The notes: generated by a model from the sequence alone, not told the origin. A stretch of DNA of 64,000 nucleotides from Anthostomella pinea (GCA_963556695.1 CAUWAG010000012.1:3596001-3660000); one strand, 5' to 3'. Counted from the stretch's first letter, positions 21,741 to 33,390 are shown. Numbers and translations: made by a program.

Positions 21741-21790
21741 GACGAGTGCCAACTCGCTTGTAATGTCAACTCGCTTGTCAGCTACGTTAA
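21736..21790 (-). repeat. right terminal inverted repeat (55 bp)
   Basis: Perfect reverse complement of 19925-19979. It contains the first ATG of the transposase frame. Confidence 0.95.
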
Positions 21791-21940
21791 GTTTAATTGC
21801 TTTTATTTTTTAAAGGCTTATTTAAGCTAAAACCTTTGGAAATAAATAAAAATATATTTATATAATAGTAGGTAATGCGTTGTGCAATAGGTGTCAATTG
21901 ATGTATGTGTGCGGGCGTGTGTTGCAAGGAATAAGATGGG

Positions 21941-21975
21941 AAGGATTGCAGCTACTTATGGTGGCTGCAATCCTT
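21941..21975. repeat. 12-bp perfect stem-loop
   Basis: AAGGATTGCAGC (21941-21952) pairs with GCTGCAATCCTT (21964-21975) around an 11-nt loop. Beyond a 3-nt bulge, TAAGAT/ATCTTA extends the stem. It may be part of an LTR or an unclassified repeat, but no boundaries were found. Confidence 0.7.
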
Positions 21976-22270
21976 ATCTTAGTCCAGCCCTAATCTAACT
22001 AGCCTAGCCCTGGCTATCTAGGTTCACTCACATAATATCTGACCCCACACACCAGTGGCTGTATCAGTGACTGCAGCTGTACCAGCCACACTAGCTGCTC
22101 CTCCTGGTGACGCATATCAGTAGGTCTTTAAGTACAATAATTTTAAAAAACTTAGTTTGTAAATAGGTTTGCTATATGTATATTAAGAATTATATAAAAA
22201 AGCTAAAAACTTATGTAGTTCTTGTGACAAGCCGTCTAACCTATAAGGCTAAAGGGTTCTATAGTGTTTA

Positions 22271-22700
22271 TGTTCTGAGGTAAGTCAACACAAAAGACGA
22301 TAGAGACTTCTATTAACTAGAAGACACTCAGATGCTGGGGCTTGGTCTGAATTGGGTTCACTACCTAGTCGAGTCGTCAGGAGATTTCTCCCACCTTAGG
22401 GTTGGCTAAGATGCTTAGATTGATCACTGAGGTAGAGACTGTCTATCTATCTAGCTGGGAAATGTCCGTCCTTATATATTCAATCTCTCCCTCACTGATG
22501 AGGCGTGCTCACCGTTGCTCGCGTGAGCAGACATGAGCAACTCTAGTCATGTGATCCTGGCTCTCTGGATCACTGGATCACGTGCCTGAATGCCCGGCGC
22601 TGTTTCGTGTTGTGCCCCCGTTCTGATTGGGTTCCCTCGTAGGTCATCCTTTTCCCTTCAGGCCTGCCAACGGGCCTGTGGTATTTGTTGGTTCGTAACA
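22271..22700. repeat. possible solo LTR (430 bp) of a different retroelement
   Basis: The segment begins TGTTCTGAGG and ends TTCGTAACA, so it has TGTT..AACA inverted ends, with a TATATA box at about 22474. The adjoining 5-mers (GTTTA, GATCT) do not match and no second copy is in the window. The call rests on end structure only. Confidence 0.3.
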
Positions 22701-22781
22701 GATCTTCACTGACTTACATCGGCCGACGATTTTGTGGGTGACAAGACCTCCTTCTGATGCTTGATAGCCATCATTGCCTCT

Positions 22782-23288
22782 TACCATCCCCCCTATAGAA
22801 GTTGTACACCCCACTAGTCGTACAGCCAAAACCCACCATCACCACCAAAACACCCCCTTATTGACTTATACACGAATGAAGCTATTTAGGTCAGAAAAAT
22901 ACAGCAAAATTATCATTCAAAAGCACTGAAGCTGTTCATGCGTAATATTTAGCCGGTGCCCAAATGGCTCGCCCGGATCGCGATAGGTGAGGCTCCTGTA
23001 TAGCCTCCAAAACGTCCTCATCAAGGGGGTCATCCTCATCTTCCTCTTCGTCTTCTGACTCAACAACTATCTCTTCTTGTACTTCTACGCGTGCAACAGG
23101 GCTAATGGTACCTCTATGAGATAGTATTTCCGTCACTGTTTTGAACTTCTCATTAGGATTAGGGATCTTCTGCGGCTTCTTTGGCCGTAGCCGCTCCAAC
23201 TCAGCCTCCAGAGCCTTGATCTTCTGATCTTTTATAACAACTTTGGTCTCCTTGGCTTTGAACGTGTTGGCTATCTTCCTGTACTTCA
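22782..23288 (-). mobile_element. pogo-like transposon T, right (3') part
   Basis: The outer end (22782-22856) matches the outer end of the element starting at 34276: TACCATCCCCCC, ATAGAAGT, GTACACCCC, ACTAGTCGTACAGCC, then ACCACCAAAACACCC. It therefore carries the terminal inverted repeat of the same family. Inside is the 3' part of a transposase gene on the minus strand, cut at about 23288 where a SINE begins. It holds exactly the part missing from 34276-36106. Confidence 0.8.
22936..23285 (-). pseudogene. transposase C-terminal fragment (element T)
   Basis: The frame reads KYRKIANTFKAKETKVV, then KIKALEAELERLRPKKPQK, a highly acidic stretch (ESEDEEEDEDDPLDED) and the end SGRAIWAPAKYYA at 22936. 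Coiled, then acidic, C-terminal tails are common in fungal pogo/Fot-type transposases. The RKIANTF start joins in sense to the EIQEKI end of the fragment at 36.1 kb. The apparent longer frame into 23412 runs into the SINE and is not transposase. Confidence 0.7.
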
Positions 23289-23798
23289 GCCTGGTTCCTG
23301 GGGACGAGAACAAGTGGGGACGAGAACAAGTGGGTTCGAATCTTGCTATGGCCCCCTTCTGACCCGGCTTGTGCGAGTCGACAACTAGCACACGACAGTG
23401 GAGAGGCCCCATTATCGTAGAGCCCGATAGCCAAGCAGCTTGTCTCTATAACACCCACTTCTGCGAGGTTTTCCCCTTATGGTTTCCCTCATTAATAGAT
23501 AATAAATACCTACTTCACCCATCAATGCGACATATATCGAACGGCTACTGATACGATGTGTACACCAGAGGACTGAGGTTCACTGGGTCGCTTTGTCACT
23601 AAATAAGAGGTTTTTCTGACAGAATCGTATTTGGGTATTGACTAAAACTACCTGGACACTCCAGATTGGTACCGCTATAGCGAGGATAGGCTCGTGCACG
23701 GATCTGAATGTATCTAGACTGAAACCTCTACAACCTTGCGATGCAATGACTCTGAGAGGCGTGGTTTGCCCTGTTGAGGGACTGCACCCACGATAAAT

Positions 23799-23832
<34 letters not shown>
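23289..23832 (+). mobile_element. SINE copy A (tRNA-related, 5'-truncated)
   Basis: It begins with CCTGGTT inside the tRNA-like head, lacks the A box and keeps the T-arm/B box (GTGGGTTCGAATC). A 16-bp GGGGACGAGAACAAGT unit is tandemly doubled. The body matches copy B (36107-36656) throughout and ends in about nine AATC units. The last ~60 bp before the tail resemble the 3' end of the full-length LINE (GGCGTGGTTTGC, then CCCACG-TAAATAC). A T5 run near 23611 could stop RNA polymerase III early. Confidence 0.75.

Positions 23833-23834
<2 letters not shown>
23801..23834 (+). repeat. (AATC)n tail of SINE A
   Basis: Tandem 4-bp units at the 3' end, as expected for a tail copied by LINE machinery. 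Confidence 0.9.
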
Positions 23835-23835
<1 letters not shown>

Positions 23836-23843
23836 GTAGCTCC
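23833..23843. repeat. target duplication next to SINE A tail
   Basis: AATGTAGCTCC. The reverse complement of the same 11 bp lies just outside the head of SINE B (36657-36667), not beside the head of SINE A. Confidence 0.8.
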
Positions 23844-24252
23844 CTTTCGTGAAATCAGCAGTGCGCCTTCCACCGCTGTTCCTGACTCCTGCAAAATCTA
23901 GTCTCCCGCAAACTCCCCATCGGAGTCAAACGGATCATCTACCGTACCAGAGTGAAGTTGCGCGGGTTCCACACAATATCCGGTTGAAGTTCCTCCCGTT
24001 ACTGCTCGCTGAGGCGGTATGCAATGCCATCAGCTTTCTGCTTGACCTCTGTCCAGGCCGCATCTTAGTGGTGGCAGGCGTGGCCATTCTCCCCAGCGAT
24101 GTTGTGAGACGACCGCGACGCGGAGAGAGAGCCTGAATCTCGCCCTCACCAGCACCCTCACAAGCATCAGCGTCATCGTCGGTACCAGCGCCGCCACCGA
24201 GATGTCGTCAGTCTTGCCCCAAGCTTTGAAACCAGCCATGAGACCTCTCAAT
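23844..24252. other. no recognisable gene
   Basis: Short frames only. This may be the downstream part of the decayed gene to its right. Confidence 0.25.
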
Positions 24253-25003
24253 TCATGATGCACTCTGTGGCGGTGTGATGATCTTAGTTCGGTCAAGGCT
24301 TCGAGCGCTGATCTCCCTTCCGAGCGTGCTGAAGCAAGGTTCTCGACAGTGTACCGACAGCCGATAGTCGAAGGGCCTGGTCATGGCCCCCCAAGGGTGA
24401 GGGCGGGACAATCGACGAGAATAACGAGTCGAAACCCGGGTTGCCTTGGGGAATACGCAGCTTCGACAGATCAACGCCCGTAAGACGAGCGCAGACTTCA
24501 ATAACGCATCCTCGGCTGTTGCAAAGTGGCTGTGTCCTCCAACTCGGTTCTTGGCAGTCTCGGTAGCGGCGGCCACAGTCGTGAGAGCCTCACCTTCCGT
24601 AGTCACGCCGATACTCTCAGCCTTGTCCTTCGGTTGTTCTGTCTGTGCTACTGACGTTGATTTTATGATGACTGATGCCGGCTACTTGCCTCTGCTCGAT
24701 GAGGGCATGGGACAGGTCTAGGGTCTGTATGGAGTCGCCGCCCCCTCAATCCAGACGCAGATCATTTTCCCTCCGCCTAGCCATATAGTCAATTGTGCCG
24801 GCGAAGTCCACCTTTGGCGGCTCGATCTGTTCAATTCTATCTGGTAACCGACGGTCCACGGAACTTCCAATCAACTCTTTGAGATTCCCAAGTAGAGGAA
24901 CCGATGTGGATTGATGGTCGGCGGGTTGGCGTGGTAGACAGAGACATAGGTGCTCAGCCAGCAACATCTTCAAGCTTGACCGCGGCGTCGTTCTTAGCGT
25001 CTT
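24253..25003 (-). pseudogene. decayed coding region, unknown family
   Basis: Minus-strand frames show protein-like runs that change frame: LGNLKELIGSSVDRRLPDR (25003-24746), then EGEALTTVAAATETAKNR (24606 onward) and GVDLSKLRIPQGNPGFDSLF in another frame. A solo LTR has been inserted at its upstream end (25004). No family is recognised. Frame switching and stops suggest a dead gene. Confidence 0.3.
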
Positions 25004-25217
25004 TGTGACGGCCTGCACAGACCTTCCCACATGACAAGCGGATACTTCCCAATAGGGGAAGGATCTGACCAGAGGATCCCCTTAAAGGGGCAACCTCCCA
25101 CTGTACCTATCTCTCTCTCTCTCTTCCTTTCCTCTTTAGTCTTGATATTCTCGTCAATAGAGTAATAGCTGTTTGCTGCCGGCCATGTCCCAGCTCCTCA
25201 GTACGCTCGCCGTGACA
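25004..25217 (+). repeat. solo LTR of the gypsy family
   Basis: A 214-bp LTR with intact TGTGACGG start and CGTGACA end. The flanking 5-mers are GTCTT and GTCTC, a target duplication with one transition. No internal element sequence is attached. Confidence 0.9.
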
Positions 25218-25307
25218 GTCTCCGACCTCAGCTACAGCCCCCTCCTCTGCCTACTCGATATCTGCCTAGGCTGCAGCGTCCTCTTCATCCTGCCTGGTCT
25301 TGGGAGG

Positions 25308-25788
25308 TAACGGCGGGGGCATATAAATGGGACAGCCCCATATATGGGACAATTTTCCCAACAAAATCTCATTATTACGATTCGTATAACTCGGTCAGTA
25401 TTAACAGCACGATAATATGATTTGAACAAGAATATTTGCCTCTTTTTTCTCTTTCTTAAGATCTAGCCGCTTAATGTAATCTATGCTGGATGTAAAGTTA
25501 TGATAGCACAGAATTTTACCCTTACTAAATTTTCCCTTCTGGGCTGCTGTAAGTCGGGTTTTCTTGACCCTTTGGTGGGAACAAGGCATAATCAGGCTTC
25601 TAACAATCATAGCAGCCTAAACTGCTGGTATACCCCTAATAAACCCAAAATCAAAAGAAACACCAAGAAAAGGCGATTCTAATGCATTACTCACATCATC
25701 TAGAGCTTTTATTCAGATAGAGTTATTTGTAAGTGCAACTGTAGTCTTTTGGTGTAAAAACTGTCCCATTTATATGCCCCCGCCGTTA
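25308..25788. mobile_element. MITE with 28-bp perfect terminal inverted repeats
   Basis: 25308-25335 and 25761-25788 are perfect 28-bp inverted repeats beginning TAACGGCGGGGGC. TA occurs at both outer edges, consistent with TA duplication by a Tc1/mariner-type transposase. The 481-bp interior is AT-rich and has no full transposase. One minus-strand frame (MPCSHQRVKKTRLTAAQKGK, 25610-25401) may be the stub of a transposase start, making it a deletion derivative. Confidence 0.88.
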
Positions 25789-26618
25789 CTCACTGGACGG
25801 CTCCTCTCAACTGATCTCCGTGCTCTTTACCCTTCTCTGTCGCTAATTTGGGCTGTGATGGGTATCATGCCGTAATGGTGCCTCGTTGTCTGCACCCAGG
25901 CATCTGATCATGAGGAGGACAGAATCCTCCATCTCGGGATGTGAGCCTTTTGACTCAGCCAGCAGCAGGGAGCGGGGGCTGGGATTGCGCCATGATGGGA
26001 CGGATGGAATGTAAGGGGGAGAATGAGGGCTTGAACAAGTTGGTGTAAACGTATTGCTCGCTTGTTTGCGAGAAGCTGGCTAACAAAGAATGTCGGACCG
26101 TGAACTTTTGAACGATGTGCGCAAGGTCGCGTGCAGCTCGTGAAAAGCAGAATACCACCCGGATGAGGGTAGAGAGCTCTGCGCAGGTGGTTCGTGTGGG
26201 AGCTAGCGAGGTTACCTGGAAAAGGCGGTACCTCATGAAGTGGACCCGACTCCGGGCTTACACGGCAAATCGTCGGGTCCACTGATTGTCACCTCAGATC
26301 TGAAGGTTTAACTGCATCCCTGCCTGCCAAGCGAACCACTCTCCCGGGGCTTCGGTTCGCATTTGGATTGGCTGCGATACGTCACACTTGCCAGGGGTTA
26401 CAGCCACAGCTCAGTCTAGATCATCTGTGGCGGTGCGGCTTGGCTGTTGTTTCGACTAAGTAGTAAGGAACGCGAAATCTCCGAGATCTCCTTTCCTCAA
26501 ACTCCTCTTGAGTAGACACAGTCTTGCTGTGTCGCCTTTCTTGTTCGTACCAGCAATTCAGAGAGATCGGTGGACTGGGCTTCCATTCGATGACCAGCGA
26601 TTGGATCGCCAACTAACG
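25789..26618. other. upstream region of the AAA ATPase gene
   Basis: No convincing gene. It holds the promoter and leader of the gene starting at 26619. Minus-strand frames at 25.9-26.3 kb lack recognisable features. Confidence 0.4.
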
Positions 26619-28348
26619 ATGCTGGCGAGACCATGGGCTCGCCTCAAGTTGCTGAGACCGGGTACGGTATGTCAGCGCGTCAACGTCTTGCGTCGCGCCG
26701 GCCCGGTTTGGCCCCCAACGCGCCATGCGTTCTTAACCACCACGGCAAAAGGCACCCAGACAGCGCAGGAGGAGGCCGAGCAGCGCCCGAAGGCGGATGC
26801 AAAAGCCGAACATGTGCCACAGTCTTTGTTGTCCAAGATGGGCGAGTCAGCAGCCACCACCCTAGCCTCGGTCCTGGTTCTCGGGCTTGGCTTCGCGTTT
26901 GCCGGCTATGCCTACCACAAATCATACAAGCATTTGCAACTGAAGAAGATCAAGAACGCCTTCAAGCCGGGAGACCCGGTATTGGAATTGGCTTCCATCG
27001 GGAAAGAGATGCCAGTCCCACCTGACGGGCAGCACTGGATAATGCGCCAAGAACAGGCCAAGGTCGATGCCATTATCAACGGAACTGAAAAGGGCCACTA
27101 TCACCTCTTCGTGGGAGAAAAGGGGAGTGGCAAGAGCAGTATGCTGCTAGAAGCGATGCGGAAGATAGAGGGAGAAGGCTGCGCCATGTTCGAGGCGCAT
27201 TCGGATTTAGAGATCTTCCGGATCCGACTAGGAAAAGCTCTCGACTATGAGTACCACGAGGATTATATCGGCGGTTACTTCAGCGAGAAGGGCCCTAGGG
27301 AGTCTACCGCTTTGTTAGACATCGAGAGGGCAATGAACAAGCTGGAAAAGGTGGCCTTGCGACACCGAGCGACGAAGAACAAGCCCTTGGTTCTTATCAT
27401 CAACCAAACCCATCTCGTCCGAGACGACGAAGACGGAAGAGATCTCTTAGAATTACTACAGCAGCGAGCGGAACAGTGGGCGGCGTCGAATCTCGTAACC
27501 ATGATCTTCAACACTGACGACTACTGGGTGTACGAGCGATTCAAGCAGCTCGCCACCCGGATGGAAGTCATGTCGATAACGGACTTACCAAAGGGCCAAG
27601 CTGTTGCAGCATTGGAGCGGTACCGCAAACGCTACTTCGGAGGCGAGGTTGATCACAGCCTGCTCGAGCAGGTGTATGATCGTGTTGGTGGACGTCTATC
27701 ATTCTTGAATCGTGTCGCGAAGTCACATAACATGCTGGCGACATGTGACCGGATCAAGGAAATTGAAAAGACATGGTTCCTGAACCAATGCTGGATCCTG
27801 GGTTCAGAGATGGATGACGATGTGATGGACCAGCAGAAGTGGGCCGTAAGTAGTTGCGGGACGGGAAGCAGATAATGAGGTCCACAACACTAACATTCTC
27901 CCAGTCAGCGGCGATGGTCCTTGCGCAAGCACTTGTCGACAAGGAGCAAGATATGGAGAAGACATACGATTCGGAGACAGGCCACGTCCTTCCGAGTTAT
28001 GCGATGCACAAGGCCCAGGAGATCATGACAAGATCAGACTTCGTCAGAGAGCTGGACCGTCTCAATCTGTTCACCATCACGAGTTCCGCTGAGGTACGCG
28101 CCAGCTCTGTGCCGATGCACAGAGCGTTCCAGGAGATATGTGCGATACCCGGATTCCGACAGTTCCTCGAGGACACCCTGGAACGCATTAATGCTATCGA
28201 GAGTTTGGGTCGCACGAGAGAATTGGTCGCGAAGGATCTCGTCTTGGGTGGCAAATATGAAATTACCAAAGCTCGCAGTGGAGAGGGGAAGGTGGAGGTT
28301 ACGTTGAAGCAGAAAGAAGAGGACGACGATGATGACGGGAAACACTGA
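26619..28348 (+). CDS. probable mitochondrial inner-membrane AAA ATPase
   Basis: Two exons, 26619-27845 and 27905-28348, with a 59-nt intron (GTAAGT..CAG) give 556 residues. The start is the first true ATG in frame and opens an arginine-rich, acid-free presequence (MLARPWARLKLLRPG) typical of mitochondrial import. A transmembrane segment spans about residues 79-100 (ASVLVLGLGFAFAGYAY). The P-loop GEKGSGKSS is at 166-174 (K172), followed by a Walker B-like LVLIINQTHLV. The C-terminus is helical and ends in an acidic tail. The family is known in fungi as mitochondrial P-loop ATPases of undefined substrate. The frame is intact, so this looks like a working host gene, isolated within repeats. Confidence 0.88.
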
Positions 28349-29224
28349 GCACCGCGAACTCATGATGGAATACATTGCAGCAATGAGAGATGTCGAGCCA
28401 TACAAGGCAATCGAAAGGAGAGTTTATGGGTCCAGTGGGAGGCGATCTCGAACTCTTCAGGCGAGGAGCGAGATGGTTATTGCACCGAAGCAAAAAGGGG
28501 AACGACGATGTTAATGATGACGTGAGCAAGACTGAAGTCCACCGGCCCCACATGTCCTCGAACTGCTTTCAGGGGCGCATGGCCATTCCACTTCATGATA
28601 ATACCAACGATATGAGCTTAGGGATAGATAGATGGATCGGTCGACGCACTCAACGGGGGCATGGGTGTTCTCGGCGGATTACTAAGTTGGCGCGGTGCCT
28701 CCAGGGGTAATGCTGGGCCAGGGAATGAAGAATCAGCTGCGAGCACAGCTTCTCATATGTACGAACATCGATGATAGACTGTAGAGATACTGTATGGATT
28801 TTGTATGATTAAGGTAGATGAATGGATTTATTGAGGCTGGCGTCAAGTCAAATTGTTGCTGTTCGGGCTTATGCTCTGAGAGAGCCGAGTGTTGCAGACT
28901 GACTGGCATGAAGTTGTCACGAAGTGTCAGCGAATCATGGTCTAGTCCGGGAAGTAGTGGTGGTATACCCGAGGGTAAGTAAGCAGGCGAGGAGAAGGCA
29001 AATATCAGTGCAAAGGGTCATTGATCTACAGGCTCGCATGATGGTGTCAGTGAGGCAGGCATCAGGGCACGAAACAGCGAGATAGCGAGTACGATAGCGA
29101 CAGCCGGCATGAGAGAGGAATCACTTGGCTTGTTCAAGCACACATCTGTAACATGAACCATACATCACCAGAACGTTTATGGCAACGCGAGTCCAGCGAG
29201 TAGCTAGTCAGACTCTGCACCACA
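28349..29224. other. no recognisable gene
   Basis: 3' flank of the ATPase gene and intergenic sequence. Frames at 28.3-28.7 kb are short and overlap the transcript end. Confidence 0.4.
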
Positions 29225-29643
29225 TCATGATCCCCAATATTCCGCCTTACAGTGGGCCCTCTTTCGAAGGGTCGATATGGCAGGCATATGATACCTCTCT
29301 TGCGTTGCTGAGCTCAAGCACGGAGGTATGGCACACAAGGTAGCTCGCACCTCTAAGGTGCCAATTGAGCCATAACAATCAGGGATAACAACCATCGTGG
29401 TGTAGCTGGTGTAGCTAATCGCCTCCTCTGGCCCGTACCCCTTCACCATCACATTTGGCAGGTTACGAACAGAGCTCTGATATCGTGTCCGAGGATTAGG
29501 CATAACTGGAAAACCCAACACTCATCTCTCTGAACGCTGCATGCAAAACAACATGGCTTACCTTCACATAAAAGCAAGACCACTCTTCCATCACAACATT
29601 GGCAAGGCAGCCATTTCCAACCGCGACCTGTACTGTCTCTCAT
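29225..29643 (-). CDS. hypothetical protein, two exons (120 aa)
   Basis: Exon 1 is 29643-29562 and exon 2 29505-29225, joined over a 56-nt intron with GTAAGC donor and TTCCAG acceptor. The phase fits exactly (82 + 281 nt). The product begins MRDSTGRGWKWLPCQCC and ends KAEYWGS. It is cysteine-rich (CQCC, then LLC, PDC, LC, PPC, HC) and has no signal peptide. I do not recognise it. Clean splicing and continuous frames favour a real gene. It lies in the island between the two repeat blocks. Confidence 0.45.
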
Positions 29644-31931
29644 CTCGGCTACCTAACTTATGCGAGTGTTCCTTAGATACAGCGCATCTGGCTTGCGTAC
29701 ATGAGCGAGAATAGTTGCATACTTAAAACAACCAGCGCAGAAGATCACACCATCCCGCGTGGAAAGCCATGCTGCTTCCGCCTCTCACTAGTAACATTGA
29801 GCTCCTTCCTGATCAGGTATATGAACCCATTCTGCCCTCCTTCAAATCGTCGATTCAAGTAGCAAATCACTCCGTTACTACAACACAACATCCTGATCCT
29901 CAGAGTCTTTCAGATACAACACATCAGTATCTCAGTCAATCCTCCTCACTCAAAACTCAAGTACTGCTCTCTTTAGCACTCGAGGACTTACGATTTAGGA
30001 TTGACTTTATTATTAAGCTCTTCGACCGCAGGCGAAGAGCCAAACCCAAAGACCTTAAAATACAACAAAAAGCAGAGCCCCCTCACAAGTGCACGATATG
30101 GTACTCACATCGTCTCTATGCCCGAAAGACCCTGCCCTACTGCAGAAGTTCGACGGCTATATTGATATGCTTGCAGTGAATTCCATTCAAGGACGCCTTG
30201 ACATCTGACGCCTCGCAAATATCACAATCTCCTAGTTGGACATTAATCACGCACAGACTACTTCACCACACCACATCAGCGCAGCACTGGTTAGTAGTTA
30301 CAACCTGCTCAATGGAACGTAGCCCTTCAGGAAAAACATCAATCGATGATTCAGACGTCAACGTGCGAACGCTCGAAAGTGACGAGATGTCAGATTAACT
30401 AAACAGTGCGCAACACAAATAACGTTGCACATCTCTCGAACTACATACGCAGAGTTTCTGACTGAGCAAATTCATCGCCGTTTCATCGGCGATACCGACG
30501 TTAAAGCCAATTTGAACCCTACACAGTTGCGTACAACGGTTTCCCTCGACGTATAACACTCTTGAACAAGTACCGAAAGAAACTCACTCGTCTGCGTCAT
30601 CAGACTCACGTCAATTTTGGAAGTGGGCAATCTCACGGGTGCATTCCGCTTCGCTGTGCCACACAGCCCCTGGCTCTGCACCCATCGTCTCCTCGCTCTG
30701 AACTTCAAGCACAGCAGCAATCCTCTCCACACACATACACTGTGATTAGGTCGACGGTACCAGGCAGATTGGCAAGCAAGCACTACCTCGCACCTTAGAG
30801 ACCGGATTGCATGTGCACAAGACGCTGGTCACTTCATATTGTGATCATTGATCTTACATACAAGCCGTTGTCACTGGAGAATATAACAACCGAAGAGGAG
30901 CCATGACTTCGCAGCACACGATTCATAGCAACTTGCCGGCCACCCACGAGTCTCTCACAACAAGTAATGAAAAAGCATCACTGCTGACAGTGTTAATTCC
31001 TAGCGCCAACCATCAGATGACACTTCTGCTGAGATTTCGATTCGCACATTAACACGAAGACCCTACATACTCAACAACACGAGACTCACAATTTACATCG
31101 TGCTATTCATCTTCCACGCCCACGTCCGCGTCCACGACCACCCAGCGAGAAGCGCCCGTCCGGTAAACGCTAGAACTCGGTCACCTGGGGCTTCGGGATG
31201 GGCTTCAAGGGGTCGGTTTAATCGCTATCGTCAGCGAGCACTGCGCATGCTAATAGGGTTACTATCCACGTGCCTGCGTCCGCTACTATAATCTTAGTTG
31301 TGATAATAACATGGCCACTTACGAGACCTACACCGAACCCCCAATCGGTATACATCAGCTAATTATCGTCGTTACGAGGTACGCTCTTTAAGACTCGCCA
31401 TTCTCGCCGCCACAACCGCACTCAACGCCGCCAGCGCCGATTCATTCAAAGCCGGCCAACTCTTTTTTTGGCAACCCAACCCCTGCCAACCTCCCCCGCC
31501 TCCGCCGCTGCCTCAGAAGGGAGGTAGAGTGCTATTGTGCTAGTAGAGAACCTACAAAACTTACCAACTCTACACAACCTTCCAGCACTCCAACTACTTC
31601 CTACTACAACGACTCGTTCAGCACGTCTTTCTTCCATCACCCTTCCAGTTCAAACTTCTCTGATCAACGCATTACGGCAAACCGGAACTAGTAAGAAGAT
31701 GTCGTACAGATCCATGGCCTTCAGGGCTCCCCCAATAGCCTGCCTATCCAAAGGTACAATCCTCGATCTTCTCTCTGTCGGGTTCTTGAGCGTAGAGAAC
31801 GGAGTCGTTCCAAACCGTCCCGTCGCCCTGACATGAACTCGGTAGGTATAATGCTGTGTGTTTAATTGTGTTCTATTGCTAATTATTTTCCAGTGTATTG
31901 GCCAGGTAAAATCAGAGTCCGTGCGTGAACC
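29644..31931. other. no recognisable gene
   Basis: Several frames of 60-136 codons exist (for example 29769-30179 +), but none shows a domain, splice structure or repeat that I can support. Confidence 0.35.
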
Positions 31932-32211
31932 TGTTGGATATCATACCAGGCTGAGGCTTTCGGGGCTGAATGCGCTAATGGGTTTAGCTTCAGGGCAGTC
32001 AGCCCACCCTCAGGCCACCAGGATCCTGGCGCCATTATCGTATGATTATCTGGTCACCCTGATGGCACACCTGTACATATGGGGGCTTCTCCCCCAGAGA
32101 TCTTCTTCTCTTTCCTTTCAATACAGAACGGTTTGAAATCTCACAGAACCCCCTTTCCCATGACAAGGGTTTCGTCACTGGTAATAGAGAGCTCCATACA
32201 ATTCGATTGCA
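31932..32211 (+). repeat. possible copia-type LTR followed by a primer-binding site
   Basis: The segment begins TGTTGGATATCA and ends GATTGCA. One base later comes TTGGTATCAAAGTC, close to the TTGGTATCAGAGC-type primer-binding site of fungal copia elements. No gag-pol frame follows and no second copy is in the window. Confidence 0.35.
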
Positions 32212-33390
32212 GTTGGTATCAAAGTCTGAGAACCAGAGAAGCTTTTCGGACCTTCCAGCTCGGCCCAACAAGTGGCTTAACCAGCCCCGGGCTGCCAATA
32301 CCTCCGTCACATACAGATACATCGTGTTTTGTACCAAGGATCAGGCTTAACTGCAGCAAGACCAAACCTTTTCTCGCAAAGCTACCACTTCCTCCAACGT
32401 CTGCATTCATCCACCTACCACACACCTCACACATACACAAAACGAAAAACTGTTTGCCAAGATCAACGGGCCTCGTAAGAAGAGGACGGGTATGAGTTTA
32501 ACCAATCCGGTAAGCGAGGCTTTCAATCGGGACGCTGTCGAGTTAATCTTCACACCCGACATCGGTTTTCATGGGGAAAAAAAACCCACTGCGACCGAAT
32601 ATAGAGTTCTGCCATGAGAGCACCCTTGGAGAAATACCATTTCATCCTTCTAAAGATTGAACAGGATCACGTCTAGAACTACATCACCAACTCAAGCGCA
32701 ACGAAGACCCAGAGTTGTGATCGACTTCCTTGCCTCGAGCACCCTGATGAAGGCCATGAAACTTAACATCTAGGACGACACCATATGGATCCTGTTTCAT
32801 TTGATGTCCCGCAAGCTATTGCGCTCGCTGCTGATACAGACCTTTGGGAGAGACCTTCATGTCACTAGTACACCCCAAGCCAGCAATGCAGCAACCAATA
32901 ACCTTTGCTGCGACAGCTGTGAGAACTGCAGCAACTGAAAATATGAAAGCTGAGACAGCAACACCTTGGATGGCGGCCGAACAATGCGAAGGCGAAAGAC
33001 ACTGTGCTTCGTGACTTTAATCTTGCTGAAGAAGAGAGAGATTCATACATGCAAGAAAGCAACTAAAGCGTCACTCGTTACTCTCAACGGGTTCTACTAA
33101 ACCTACTTTACTTTTCTGTGACAAACCAAACCACAAATCCCCGGGCAAACATAAAAAGAAGTTCTTGATATCTACGACCAAACTTACTAAAACCCGCACG
33201 TATCTTGCAACGGAAAATGCAGGTAGCTGCCCAACTCTATCGCCATCAGCATGCTTGTGCCATCAAGCCCCGACCTCCCGGCCAGATTGGGATCTCCTGC
33301 CTCGCACCTCCAAGATACTCCTCCCCCAACAGCGCAGGCATTTATCATACACCCATTTTCATTCCCGCTCTACGCAGCCATTCACTCACC
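32212..33390. other. no recognisable gene
   Basis: Short frames only. If the preceding LTR call is right, the first part would be the eroded leader of that element. Confidence 0.25.

Larger units (their letters stand above)
19925..21790 (-). mobile_element. pogo-like DNA transposon with 55-bp terminal inverted repeats
   Basis: 19925-19979 and 21736-21790 are perfect 55-bp inverted repeats. Each contains ACAAGCGAGTTG twice, spaced as a short tandem, a likely transposase-binding array. If the element proper begins at the internal TA, the target is TA as expected for this superfamily, and the outer TTAACG would then be symmetric flank. A single transposase gene on the minus strand fills the interior. 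The perfect repeats show recent activity. Confidence 0.93.

Noticed and set aside
22936..23412. 158-codon ORF as one protein
   Set aside because: Its first ~45 codons lie in the SINE; only the part after KYRKIANTF belongs to the transposase.
23801..23834. CRISPR-like array in the AATC repeats
   Set aside because: It is a simple 4-bp tandem tail without spacers, in a eukaryotic genome.
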